Assembly: GCA_030770545.1 (NCBI GenBank)
Contig: CM061105.1
Span: forward strand, 3,703,001-3,767,000
Direction of reading: 5' to 3'
DNA length: 64,000 bases
Origin: Macropodus opercularis
Lineage: Eukaryota > Chordata > Actinopteri > Anabantiformes > Osphronemidae
Shown piece by piece: positions 14,165 to 24,790 of this stretch. The position numbers and the translations under genes were made by a program. Within the stretch, counting starts at the first letter, position 1, and each line of letters starts with the position of its first letter. The notes under the pieces are model-generated. The model saw nothing but the letters and a program-made list of their open reading frames with translations. It ran no database searches and was not told the origin of the DNA.

Positions 14165-14400
14165 ATCTATTGTGATGTGCATTTGCACTCGCTAATTTCC
14201 CTCCACCCCATAATGAATTAACTGTTGTCTAAATTAGGCTTTTAAATGAACTATTCAAACTAAGAGCCTGCTACGGCATCATGGAGTAAACTGCAATCAT
14301 CATTAGGGACCTTCATATCGCTACGTAAGAATGGACTGCTGCATATGTCTGTTAATTAAAGCAGACATAGAAATAATTTGTGTATACTGATGAGCTTCCT
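14165..14400. other. Candidate conserved non-coding block
   Basis: AT-rich intronic block with ATTA/TAAT cores (cataatgaattaac, gtctaaattaggc) and an octamer-like atttgcac word, free of simple repeats. It lies about 2 kb downstream of the astn1 donor. Regulatory role is a guess from composition. Confidence 0.2.
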
Positions 14401-14529
14401 GAGGTATTGAGACCTATAAGGAAATCCATCTAACCACCAATGAGCCACCATACTGCTGCCCAATTAAAGCACAATTTGTATTTTCAATGTTAAAAAATGC
14501 TGTAATGCTATAGAGGAAGTTCTGCCATA

Positions 14530-14825
14530 ATGTTCTTGTTGAGCGCTGGATCTTGTCCCAGCTGACGTTGACGACAGCCAGGACAGACCCCGGAAGGGTC
14601 GCTAGTCCATCACAGGGCCACATACAGTATAGAAGCCAGACAACCATTCACATTCAATTTAGAGTCACCAACTAACCTGACTGCATGTCTTTGGATGGTG
14701 GGAGGAATCTGGGGTGCTCAGAGGGAACCCACGCATCGGAGACAACACGCAAACTCCACCCAGAAAGGCAATTGGCTGACCCATGTGACACGAGCCTCTT
14801 GCTGTGAGGTGTCACAAGGCCTCCA
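14530..14825 (-). mobile_element. Teleost interspersed repeat, minus-strand copy
   Basis: Reading the minus strand gives the family words in order: tgctgtctcc-like head remnants, gggtggagtttgcgtgttgt, ttccctctgagcacccc, attcctcccaccatccaaag, acatgcagtcaggttagttg, tgactctaaattgaatgtg, cctgtgatggactagcgacc and gtcagctgggacaagatcca. Inserted opposite to the 9.3 and 13.3 kb copies. Confidence 0.75.
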
Positions 14826-15073
14826 AGTAGGTACAATGTTATTTCTGGACGCATATAATTCTATCTCCCACAAAGGTCCCGGCTGGGGGAATATCTTACA
14901 CTGAGATGGTCCTGGAGCCACCAGTCAGCGTTTTCAGTCTTTCTTCAGTATTTCTTAAAATCCTGCTTCACACAAGGAATGTTTTGTCGTGACAATAAGC
15001 ACAAATTACATTTCAGGAGAAACAGACCAGCAGAAACGTGTATATAATGAGCCAATAAGCTAACATACTGGGA

Positions 15074-15094
15074 TCTTGTTCTTTTTGAACAAGA
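15074..15094. repeat. Short perfect inverted repeat
   Basis: TCTTGTTC and GAACAAGA flank a five-base T loop, an 8-bp stem. No terminator function is implied in a vertebrate; probably chance. Confidence 0.6.
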
Positions 15095-16267
15095 ACGTTT
15101 ACTCCAGGAAAAGTTTCTGGTTAAGGAAGCTGCCCGAAACTTTCTGGGGGTAATGCTACTAAAATTACTTAATTCATTATAACACAATTAGTGATTACTG
15201 GCACAAACAATTGTTGTTGTTACTGATGTATCACATACTTTTATTCTGAAGGTCATCCTAAACTACAATTGCCTGGTTAACTTGATTTTCTTAGATAAAC
15301 TGAGTTTTGATTGTTGAAGTTGATTTTTTTTAATATATATATTTGGCAAATCACATTCATGAAACACAATGAATCATGAGAAAGTCCGTGCAGCCCTTTA
15401 TCAGCCATGCTGCTATCTAACAACAATCAACTTCCCTTCCATTCCATCTATGAAGCAAACTGTGTGTCCTTAAAGACATTTACGTAATGTTTATTATAAC
15501 CGATATACTTAGGGGCATGCATTTCAGCCAGGCAAGTGCTGTAAAGAGTGGCAAACAAAGTAACTAACTAAAAAACACACACAGACCCGCAAACAACACT
15601 GTACAACCACTCCGCGCTGCGGATGAGATTCAGCACCATGGACAGCGGCCAGCAAACGCTCCACAATACAAACTTCGTCCCTTTTAGCCAAAACTACACG
15701 AAAACAGGGTCCAGTGTAAAGATGCTCATGACCAACACGCGTCAACACGGAGGCGGGGGGGGGAGAAAAGTTGTACAGTGAGTGAGCGGAGTTTGGCTGC
15801 ACACACGCTCGCCTGTCAAACCAGCAAACGTGTCCCTCCACGCGTAATCTAACGGAGCGAGCCACGTGTGTAAGCCGCGTAAAAGAGATCTTCACTCTCA
15901 CCCACGGAGCTTTTTTCTTTTTTTATTACTGCTGGTTATAGCTGTAAACGCTACAGTTCTGTTAGCACTCGGATGCTATGTGGCCTATAGCTGCACTGGT
16001 GAGAGTAAACTATTGCGTTTCCTTTTACGTTATGCTTGTGACACGTTGTGGAATAATAAAAAAAAGCATAGCTCGCGATGTTTTCCGCTTGTGTTGGTCG
16101 GCTGCGCTGTGTTTGGAGCGGTGTAAAGGTGGTGTGTAGCCAGGCCTTAGCTAATAGAAGGATGCTCCAGCGTTGCGATGCTGAGATGTGGCTTACATCT
16201 GCTCATTTAGCGGCTCAACGACGGGCGCGAACGATCCGCGGTTTAAAACTAAACCCACAATAAAACC

Positions 16268-16273
16268 ACTCAC
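16268..16273 (-). other. astn1: Splice donor of astn1 exon 1
   Basis: The minus strand reads CTAG then GTGAGT, a strong vertebrate 5' splice site. It falls exactly where conserved ASTN1 protein sequence stops (after FVL) and where the open frame loses similarity to the family. Confidence 0.9.
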
Positions 16274-16565
16274 CTAGCACGAAAAATGGGAGCTCGGTGT
16301 TTTCCAGGTCGTCCACCACCACGACGTCCCCGGGAAAGTCGTTCCTCACGGAGAAGAGCAGCTTGGGCTCGGAGGCCGACGGGCTGTGCATGATGCTCAG
16401 GTCGTTTTCCCGCAGAAACGGCAGCGCCGACACGGTGACGCTCTTCATCTTGCACTCGGTGTCCTGGCTCTGGTCCTCGTCGCCGTTTAGGCATCGCACG
16501 TCGGCGGCTAGAAGGAGGCACGAGAAGCCCAGCGCCAGCAGCGGCAGCACGTTGATGCTCGCCAT
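16274..16565 (-). CDS. astn1: Astrotactin 1, first coding exon (partial gene)
   Basis: Astrotactin 1 is a neuronal membrane glycoprotein used in glia-guided migration of young neurons. This exon encodes residues 1-97 plus the first base of codon 98. The ATG has G at -3 and G at +4. Residues 1 to about 25 form a signal peptide (MASINV, then a Leu/Ala-rich core ending ADVRC). Residues 38-97 carry the family's N-terminal ectodomain block, with a Cys at 39, then [34 protein letters not shown] and [13 protein letters not shown]. From memory this is near-identical to mammalian ASTN1 and clearly closer to it than to ASTN2, which has a diverged, longer insertion here. The frame continues past FVL, but a GTGAGT donor at 16273..16268 ends the exon in phase 1; a G left for codon 98 suits the Glu that follows in mammals. 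The transmembrane, EGF-like, MACPF and FNIII parts lie beyond the window on the left. Confidence 0.95.
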
Positions 16566-16700
16566 GTCCGTCGCCGCGTTTCCTCTCTCCCCTCCTCGCT
16601 TGCTTGAGTCTCTCAGCCCGGCGGAGGAGAGAGCAGCACGGAGAGAGGGGGGGTGGGGGTGATGCGCGGGCTCTCGCTGTGCAGAAACAAACGCCCCTCT
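16566..16700 (-). other. astn1: Probable astn1 5' untranslated region
   Basis: These bases lie directly upstream of the astn1 ATG. On the minus strand the stretch is C/T-rich, then GA-rich (runs of CCCCC, CTCTCTCC, GGGGAGAGAGG), and contains no ATG before the start codon. The transcription start cannot be fixed from sequence, so the right-hand limit is approximate. Confidence 0.55.
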
Positions 16701-16726
16701 TTTTCCTCACATACAGTATGATCAAT

Positions 16727-16732
16727 CACGTG
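16727..16732. promoter_or_regulatory. CACGTG E-box upstream of astn1
   Basis: A perfect CACGTG palindrome about 160 bp upstream of the astn1 start codon, at the edge of the CpG-rich block. Such sites bind bHLH-zip factors of the USF/MYC type. A six-base site can arise by chance, so function is only suggested by position. Confidence 0.3.
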
Positions 16733-17087
16733 GTTTTTCTGTTGATACCACGGAACCGTGGCGGCGTGGCTGCTGTCTTAGACCTTTTCACTGTAATTGA
16801 TCAATAAACTGCCCGAATGATTGGGTAATGAGTTACCAGCAGGACACGCACCCAGAATGCACCGAGGGCTCAAGCTCCTCAGCTCCAAAAGCATCCGTAG
16901 GAGCAATCAGATTGGATGTTTGACCTCTCAGAGGCAGAAATGACATATCGTCCAACACCGGTGAGCATCTTAATGTTTGGTCTGACTCCAGATGCTGCTG
17001 AAATCCATCTTAGAAACTCGTCTGTTATGCTTAGTCCAGGTTCCAGATGTATGTAGAAGAGGAGCATTCAAAAGAAGTTGCAATATA

Positions 17088-17184
<97 letters not shown>
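17088..17184 (+). repeat. Compound (GT)n(AT)n microsatellite upstream of astn1
   Basis: About nine GT units run directly into 39 uninterrupted AT units (17107-17184). It lies about 0.5 kb upstream of the astn1 start codon. The AT part is fully self-complementary and the GT part can adopt Z-DNA. Chance frames of about 100 codons on both strands here are just Tyr-Ile repeats. Confidence 0.98.
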
Positions 17185-17186
<2 letters not shown>

Positions 17187-19194
17187 TCAGCTGGGAGGAA
17201 TATGAGACGAACTGCTGCGGATGGAGTCAAGTCACACACTGTACAGAGACTGACTAACCCAGCTGCTTCCCGTGCTCCAGCCATGACTCATGTTCTGATC
17301 GGTCTAAGCTCATGCAGCTGAAATGATCAGGTTACATATGAACAAAATGCCTCTTCAGCTTCCAGTTTGTCACTTCAGCCAGTCTCAAGGTTTATAAATT
17401 GCAGCATAATTCTAGACTAATGTGACCCACTATTATAATGGGCTTGTGGCATAGCATGTTTTGAGGAACAGGTATTTGAATAAAGTTTATTTTTTATATT
17501 CATGTAATATTTTTTTAAGATTGGCCTTGTCAAGCAAGAAAAAATGTATGAAAAAAAATCATCAGTGCCTTGCTCAACAGTTTGCTTTAATGTTGACTTT
17601 ACTTTTTTCACAAGTTTATCTCTATGCTTTTTTTTGACATATGCACCTTCTATGACTATAAAGTGGACAAAGAGCTACAGAGGAGAAATCTACCAACAGA
17701 GCACTGATGGGGATTCTGAATCTAAATCCTTTGGCTCTTTTCTTGACCGGACAGTTGTGGATTTGGATGTAAAGCTGTAGGAATAGAAGATTGTTTTTCT
17801 TTCTGTGTCGCCCGCATCCATTTATTATTTAAGCAGCTCTACGGCTTTTCCATCGCCACCATTTCCCTCTGTTTCTGATCCATGATAAACTGGTTTAAAG
17901 TCTAAAATGGGGCAATGTTTGGGAAGGAAGCTAAAAAAAGATACAGCAGAGTCCAGAGGCCTTGGCCACCCACAGAGAAATGAGTGGAATGAACTGTTCA
18001 TGGACTGTCATACATCTATTATTGATGGTGGCTCGTTGGTTCCTTGAGACAGTTCATCAGAATTCAAAGAAGATCAAACGTTTTCAGCAAGTTTTTGCCT
18101 GCGCGGGAGTTTGCTGTTGATAACTTTTAGTCGGCTGTTTCACAGCAGCAACTCCTGGAAACAAAAGGGTGATGATCCCAACTGTGAACCTTTTCTGGTT
18201 AAATGTTATTTCCCTCTTACAAAATGTGTCTGGCAACATCCATTGCTGCATTCATGCCAACAAATCCCACGATGATACAAAATCAAACAAGGATTTATTC
18301 CCTGCAGATATTCCCCCAAAACTCAAGCCTAGATTTATCTGCTCAACACACGCTGCAGATTATTCTGATTAAACTCTTGATACAATAAATTTTCTTTACC
18401 TACATGCTATTCATCAAAAACAATAATACAAAATTGAACCATTTGTAAGAAATTAATACATATTCAGTACTACTGTGCAAGTATTTGGAATATTCAGTAG
18501 GAATATATACACAATAAATATTATTTTTTTATGTTCAAACAAAATATATGTTCTGCAAGTTAAATTATTCTCATTATTTTGTTTACAAGCCTTAGGCCCA
18601 TTCAGTTCATTGGTAGACTTTGTTTATTTATTGAAGTAACATCAAGTGGAGAATGGATTTTGTGAAACCAAGGTGCCACAATCACCTACAGAGTGAAGCA
18701 TGTTCCATCTGCCTTACATTTGACCAAGGACAGACACCGGCTGCAAAAAGCACATTAGTTGGTGCCATTTGATTTTAGTCTGCAGTCAAGTGTCATTTTA
18801 ATTAGTGCCCTCTGCCACGACCTTCCAACAGCTAAAAGTCAGGTGAGGCGGAACCATTTATGTGTTGTTGTTGTTCACTAATCACAACCACTGCAACACT
18901 GGTGCTACTTCTCACCAATTCGCTACCAGGGTGCACCAGGTTTCATTATTCCCAAGAGACGATGGCACTTGTTATTTATATACTAATACACTGATAAACT
19001 AGTGAATGTGAAAAGTCGAATGTGTGTATGTATATTTGCATGTGTGCAGTCAAACAGAGGAGGATAGAGACCAGAGAACAAATGTACAGTACATGCAAAA
19101 AAAAAAAAGTACACGTGAAAGTGATTGCAAGCAAGACAGAAATGAAATTCCGATTTGTTCGCACCAGTTCTAGGTCGATGCCAATAATTAAAAG

Positions 19195-19310
19195 CTGTGA
19201 AGAGGGTGTAGGGGGGGGGAGGAGAGGAGCCGAAGAACGACATTCAGTGAAAGTTGAAAGAGAGCGAGGAAAAGAAAGGGAGGGGAAGAAGAGAGCACAT
19301 ACATCAGTGG
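19195..19310 (+). repeat. Purine-rich tract
   Basis: The plus strand is dominated by G and A (runs of gggggggg at about 19212, gaaagagagcgaggaaaaga and ggaggggaagaagagag). Such tracts can form triplex DNA. No coding or RNA feature seen. Confidence 0.6.
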
Positions 19311-19519
19311 CTGTGACTAGCAGGTGCAGGGGGACGGCGGGGAGGGCTGATCAAGAGAAAGATCTCCCTGTTTAATCTCAGACTCTTCCCGCTGCCAAAC
19401 TAGCAAGGCTCTGGCCCACTGTATGACTTGTTCTGTGATCTGGAGCGAACAGATTCATCTTTTCAGCTCAGTCACCCCTCAGCTTCTGCGTGGGCTGCAA
19501 AGTTGATTACAGCCTAGGC

Positions 19520-19535
19520 AAAAAAAAAAAAAAAA
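19520..19535 (+). repeat. Poly-A run
   Basis: About 16 consecutive A. No retroposed gene body or target duplication was recognised beside it, so it is not called a retrocopy. Confidence 0.85.
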
Positions 19536-22500
19536 AGGCTTTTGTCATCATGCTGCTGGAGCTCCAACAACTGGTTCAAATTATCCTGCAGCTCTTGCAG
19601 TTGCAGCCTCCTCGACATGCTCCGCGTAGAACATAAACGTGCCACTTTAGTCTTTTCACTCTCCTGTGAAGGGGGTTGTAATAACAAAAGCTGATTTATT
19701 GGCTGATTGAAAACAACTGTTTCCACAGCAAAGTCTTTTTATGCACATATTTGTGAAAAGGTAAAATTAAAACTGTCACTGACCTTTGTATTCATACGCA
19801 AGCGTTTATTATAATAAAGGGATCTCCCTGGATGTAACAATCAGAAGACACGGCCATTGTGACTTGTCTGCGCTGTTCTTGTAATACCTCAGGAACTTTA
19901 TTGTTATTATTAACTGGCACAAAAGTCCCTTTAAGTTAGAGTAGATTATGATATGAATTACAATCAGACAGACGTGCACGTGAACTGTAATTTGGCTAAC
20001 AGGGGGCAAACACCTAGTGGTTGTGCAAAATTCACACTCTTATTATTAGATTCTGTGTTTTATTTTGAAATAATCACTTACTTTCTGCCCATATAGTCAT
20101 TCCCAGAGCTTTCAGTCTCCCTTATTTTTATTGGACATTCTCAGGAATCAGAATTTTCTAATGTATTTTAGACTTTGAACTCTTTTCACCGGTCTCTTCA
20201 GTCTCACACTGGATCTAACCTTATCGTAGTCTCCCAACTTCCGAAGACTTCTCCAGCCTCAGACTCTTTTCTCAACCTATACCATAAACAATCCATGTTC
20301 AGTTATTGTCCGTTCTTACAGCACTAAGCCTGTCGTGAGCTGAACAAATCATTGCTGCCATCATGTCATCCACTTACAACTGTGTTTGTCATCCTGCGTG
20401 TATGAAAACTCTTTTATATACTGAGATGCTGTTAGTGTTCAGCACCTTATTACATTTTGTTAAATTACCCACTCGAACATCCTGTTCCTCAAAAACAGCC
20501 TGTTCTGCCCTTTCACCTTCAGAAGGTGGTGGGAAAGAGAAGAGCTGGCGCTAAGCGCATCACTAGCCACTGCTTCATCAGCGGGCCTTCGTGTGTATCA
20601 CCTCGTTTTAATTAGACGCGGGGTCAACTATTCATCAAACGAGACACTTGTACACCAAGGAAATAAGACCAATATCAACTGATCCTTTTCCCTGACAGTG
20701 AACCAGGGCTTTGTGGTGTACGAATAAGCCTTTAGTCAGCAGATCTGTCAAAATTAGGGTTGGATCTGACACTCTAGATGAATAAGTTATTGCTGCGCGC
20801 TGCAGTTCTGTAAAAGCACTGCATCAGTGCGGCTGGTTTCACACCAGACTCAGGCCTGGATCTGCTAAATAGTGAGGCTGTTTGTATTGGAAGACATTGA
20901 CATTTCTGCCCATCAGCACTAACAAGGGAAGTGTACTATACAGAATCTTAAACGTGAGGGACACCACCCGCACATTAACTTCCCGCTTTTAAATGGGGCT
21001 CGTCATACAAACAATACCTCTATTAATCAACGTCATTTACGCATAATCCTTCCGCTTTCGCTTGTGCTGTAACGGTTTGCTTTATTCCAATAGAACAATT
21101 TACCCGGTTCTCGGCGCACGAGGACTGCAAGCCATGCGCTGTGTCAGTATTAGCTCAACTTCCCCAAACAAACCAGCAGCCTGCAGAGTGAGTGATTGCC
21201 ATGGTAACTGGGGACTGGTTGACTCGAGGAATTACCATAAGAAACAGATACTGAGCAAACCCCTGGCTGGGGAAATATTTGGAGAGCTTTTTCCTTTGCA
21301 GCAAGACACTTGGAGAAAAATGCAGAAAAGCACCTGCAACCTCAGCAACACTGCTGCTGTCAATCCTGTTACAGCTTCACAGTGAAGCTTCTCTCCTATC
21401 GTGAGCCCTTCTTCACAATAGCATCACGTTGCATTGAGTCAGTCGGTGGTGGAAACGAGCTTGAAAGGAAGAACCACCGCTTCTTAGAAGTGTGTCATAG
21501 CAAACCATGCCGAGCCTGGACATGTGCATTTCAGGATTAGAAGAAGCGACGCAGTCATCCTCTCTGATGTATTACATTAATTGTGTTGTATGTGCACTGC
21601 AGAAAATTATATTATAAGTTCAGTAACATTGTATTCATATGTACATTGAAATTTATTTTTATTCTTCCAAAATGTCAATGGTTTGATTAAATCCTAATTT
21701 TTATTGTAACTTTAATCAGAATCTGATCTATAACTGGACGTGCTTCACGTTACTTCAACCTTGTGAAACCAGATACTGCAGATGATCTGACCAGACTGAA
21801 CCACTTTGAAGGATTTGGTTTGATTTCACAGGCGAACGCGTTTCACCTTCCAATTGCAACCCTTACAATCAACCCCATTTATCTGCAACCAGCATCAGCT
21901 TCGCCTCTTAACAAACAAAACAGGAAACAAACAAAATGGTTGACTCCCACAGTTGCATTTATTAAAGGGGATTGAGATTTTAAAAGACAAAGAGAAGAAG
22001 AGATTTGGCTGTTGGACACAGCAGGTTTTCTATACGGTGTTAATTAGATTTTCAGGCCTAAAACTACTGACTGTTGTGAGAACACACAGCTGGTAATCCT
22101 GCTGTGCGGTAAGACGTATTTGTTAGAAAACTTTGATCTGACAGGCCAATTAAATGCGTTTTGTGTTCCTTCCAGAAATCTGCAGCGCACTGTGCAGCGG
22201 TTTCTCATGATGTACGGTTCACCATCAACAAGTTTAACGCAAGAAATCACTTCAATTATGTTGCTTAGAGAGATAGTGCAAAAAAAAAAAAAAAGAACAT
22301 CTGACATTCAGGTGAGAGAGATTCTTTTTAGGGTCTTCAGTTCTTTATTGTTGTTCATACTGAATCAAATCTTAGGGCTGCATGACGAGGTGTTTGGGGG
22401 CAGTCAGATAATGGAGTACCTGCTGGGTTCAGAGATGGAGATGAAGGCCCACTTTTGATGTTTCTCACTCTTGCTGCGTGACAACAGGCAAACTGTGCTC

Positions 22501-22904
22501 TTGTACGGTACAAAGTTGCTTCTGTTCTGTAGTAACTCGAAAATGCAAAACAAAGCACAAAGATGGGAAACGAGGCACCTGGAGACCAGAGCTCCTGCAC
22601 GTTTGATGCCGACTGCGAGGGAGACGCGATCGTAATTAGCCTCCTCCGTAAGATCGAGGTTGTTGTCTGAGGTTTTCGGGAATGTGGCGTTTAAATTTAC
22701 CATTTTAACATGATTGATACTGCTGTTTTTCCTTGTCGCTGTGATTCAAGCAAATAACATGTTTAACGTGTGACTGAACTTAAGCAACTTCTCTATGGGC
22801 ATAAATCCACTAAAATGTTACTTTTCCTTCAACAGGAGAATAAGAGGGGCACTGGCACATAGTAACGTAGATGTTGGCAACATGATCATAAAAAAAGCAG
22901 TTAG

Positions 22905-23530
22905 ATGTGATGTGTGTCTTGCTCTCCCTCACTCCCCTGGCCACGCCCCTTACCTCCAGCCACTCCCACCTCCTGGTTTCTCCCCCCAGACTCCAAGAAC
23001 ACAAAGCCAAGCCAAGCCTGAGTCTGATAAGTCAATTTATTTAAGTTTAACTCCAAGTTTTCAAGCCAAGTATTTTGACTAAGAGGACTGAGAGTGAAAT
23101 CTAGGCTCAAGGGCAAAGTAATGTTCTAGTGATGTCATAGTCTAGCGATAGTGAGGTTTGGTATTTATTGGGATGATGTTATAGTTTCATGTAGACGTTT
23201 CACGTTGGGGTGATTCGTGTCCTCAAGTTTTGTTTAGACCACAGATACATTTAATCTCTGTGATCTTGAAGAGAAGACAAATTTTGTTAGGACCATGTGC
23301 TTTTTCCCATGATGCCTTGCAGCCACTTGCCATTTTGTGTTTATGTAGTTTTGGCACTCCTGAACTTTTCTGGTCTTTAGTGGTTATTTAGTTTTGGAGG
23401 AATTATTAGTTTATAAAGTTAATTCAATTCTTTTGTTTTGGACTCACAACAATGACAGAGATGGTGATTAGCTGTACATCATGCAGCTGGAATCTCTTTG
23501 AACAGAATAACCTACTTGTGTATGTGAGGG
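22905..23530 (+). mobile_element. Dispersed LTR-like repeat, copy B
   Basis: Second copy of the element at 788..1320, same strand: gccacgcccct (22940), gccaagcctga (23011), cccatgatgccttgcag (23306) and tctctttgaa (23493), with indels so that it is some 80 bp longer between the outer words. No open frame of interest. Probably an old solo LTR or other non-coding transposon remnant; family unassigned. Confidence 0.45.
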
Positions 23531-23963
23531 AGAGACACGCAGGCACGTTATTAATCATTATTAATTACATCCTGACACATTATCTCTGAGCTGGCTCTGA
23601 CATGTTCTGCACTCTCCCACCCGACTCCTGCAAAGCCTTTCGACTTCCTCCGCAGTCGTGTCCTCTGAAAAACTCGTCCACTCCCAGAAGAAACATTTTC
23701 CTACCTAATGGAGGCAGGAAGAACAAATAGCTAGGTTGAACTAATTGCTGTAGGAAACCAGCCAAAGCACCTTGCGCTCCGCCTCTTTCATGGCGGCGCC
23801 CCCGCCTCGCATGTACGTAAACACTCTGTTTAAACGCAGCCCTTCGCGTTCACGCTCCCTCTCCCGAGATGCGACCACGGGGAGGGTTTCTATACGTCAG
23901 CTTTGTAAGATAGATGGTGGACACCTGCCACATGGCCTCGCTGGACATATTACTGTACCTGAG

Positions 23964-23992
<29 letters not shown>
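23964..23992 (+). repeat. (AC)n microsatellite
   Basis: Uninterrupted AC run of 29 bp. Confidence 0.95.
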
Positions 23993-23995
<3 letters not shown>

Positions 23996-24186
23996 GCTGA
24001 AGCAGAGCCCTGCTTGGCCTTAAACCGCCTGCCAAGACCTGACCTTCTAGTTACAACCATGATCACCCCCGTGGGCACGGGTGGCATCTGGCTAGGTGCT
24101 GTGCACGACTGCGTGTGTTCTCTATCGTGTGTATGTTTGTGCGCCTGCTCCCTGGACTGCCTGCATGTGCATGTTTATCTGTGTAT

Positions 24187-24214
24187 GTGTGTGTGTGTGT
24201 ATATATATATATAT
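24187..24214 (+). repeat. Compound (GT)7(AT)7 microsatellite
   Basis: Seven GT units followed directly by seven AT units, a small version of the compound repeat at 17.1 kb. Confidence 0.95.
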
Positions 24215-24309
24215 TGCTGGCATGAAGAGTAATGCCGCAAGGAGCCTGGGCAGCGCGAGAAGGGCCAGCGTGCCCCCAGAGTTCGACCATCTGTGCGTTA
24301 TTGGTTGTC

Positions 24310-24470
24310 ATTAAGGTTTCTAATTTGGAGGTGTCTTGGGGATTAGCCAAACGAGGGCAGAAAATGTCATTACGCTGTTCCTCCCGCTGAGCTGCCGTGA
24401 CCATATTTACATATTTATACACCTTAATTGTCTTTGCCTCGCTGCCGTGACATTGAGACAGCCAGAGAGT
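24310..24470. other. Candidate conserved non-coding block with direct repeat
   Basis: GCTGCCGTGAC occurs at 24391-24401 and again at 24441-24451, 50 bp apart, within sequence with no simple repeat. Paired identical words can mark a bound regulatory element; conservation unknown. Confidence 0.25.
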
Positions 24471-24629
24471 TTGGTGGAGAGAAAGCGAAGAGGACAGAAG
24501 GGAGACAAGCAAAGAGGCTTTAGCTGTGAAGATGATTTCACCAACAAACTCATCGCTAAGCAGAAAAAAAGATGAGGAGTGAACGATGCAAACGGCTCAT
24601 AAATAGTCTACAGGAACACGATATTTTAA

Positions 24630-24790
24630 GCCGAATCCAGGGTGGATTTATTTCTCTGGGTGCGCTGTGGTGGTTTTCCATGTTACCTGTGCTGGCCAGT
24701 GATTTTAATCCCGCCCTGAGCTCATACGTTGGTCATTTTTCCACCCCTGTAATAATTACTGCCACAGGGTGAATAGTCCAGATCAGCACC
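24630..24790. other. Candidate conserved non-coding block
   Basis: Non-repetitive block with homeodomain-type cores (cctgtaataattactgcc at about 24747) and balanced composition, lying between microsatellites. No coding frame recognised. Confidence 0.2.

Larger units (their letters stand above)
15560..16740 (-). promoter_or_regulatory. astn1: CpG-rich promoter block of astn1
   Basis: CpG dinucleotides are dense from about 15.56 to 16.66 kb, with seven per 60 bases in 16321-16440, against a CpG-poor surround. The block covers the first exon, the 5' UTR and about 0.7 kb of intron 1. No TATA box is evident near the expected start. A palindromic E-box (CACGTG) lies at 16727..16732. This looks like a TATA-less CpG-island promoter; a vertebrate neural gene with such a promoter is expected. 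Confidence 0.65.

Noticed and set aside
16297..16662. A 121-codon plus-strand frame antisense to astn1 exon 1
   Set aside because: It is the reverse-strand shadow of the conserved coding exon and has no recognisable family.
16270..16725. A 151-codon frame on the minus strand overlapping astn1 exon 1 in another frame
   Set aside because: It opens at TTG, not ATG, and its Arg/Ala/Pro-rich content is what a GC-rich exon gives when read out of frame.
16970..17321. Frames of over 100 codons on both strands at the (GT)n(AT)n tract
   Set aside because: They arise because AT repeats read as Tyr-Ile without stops on either strand.
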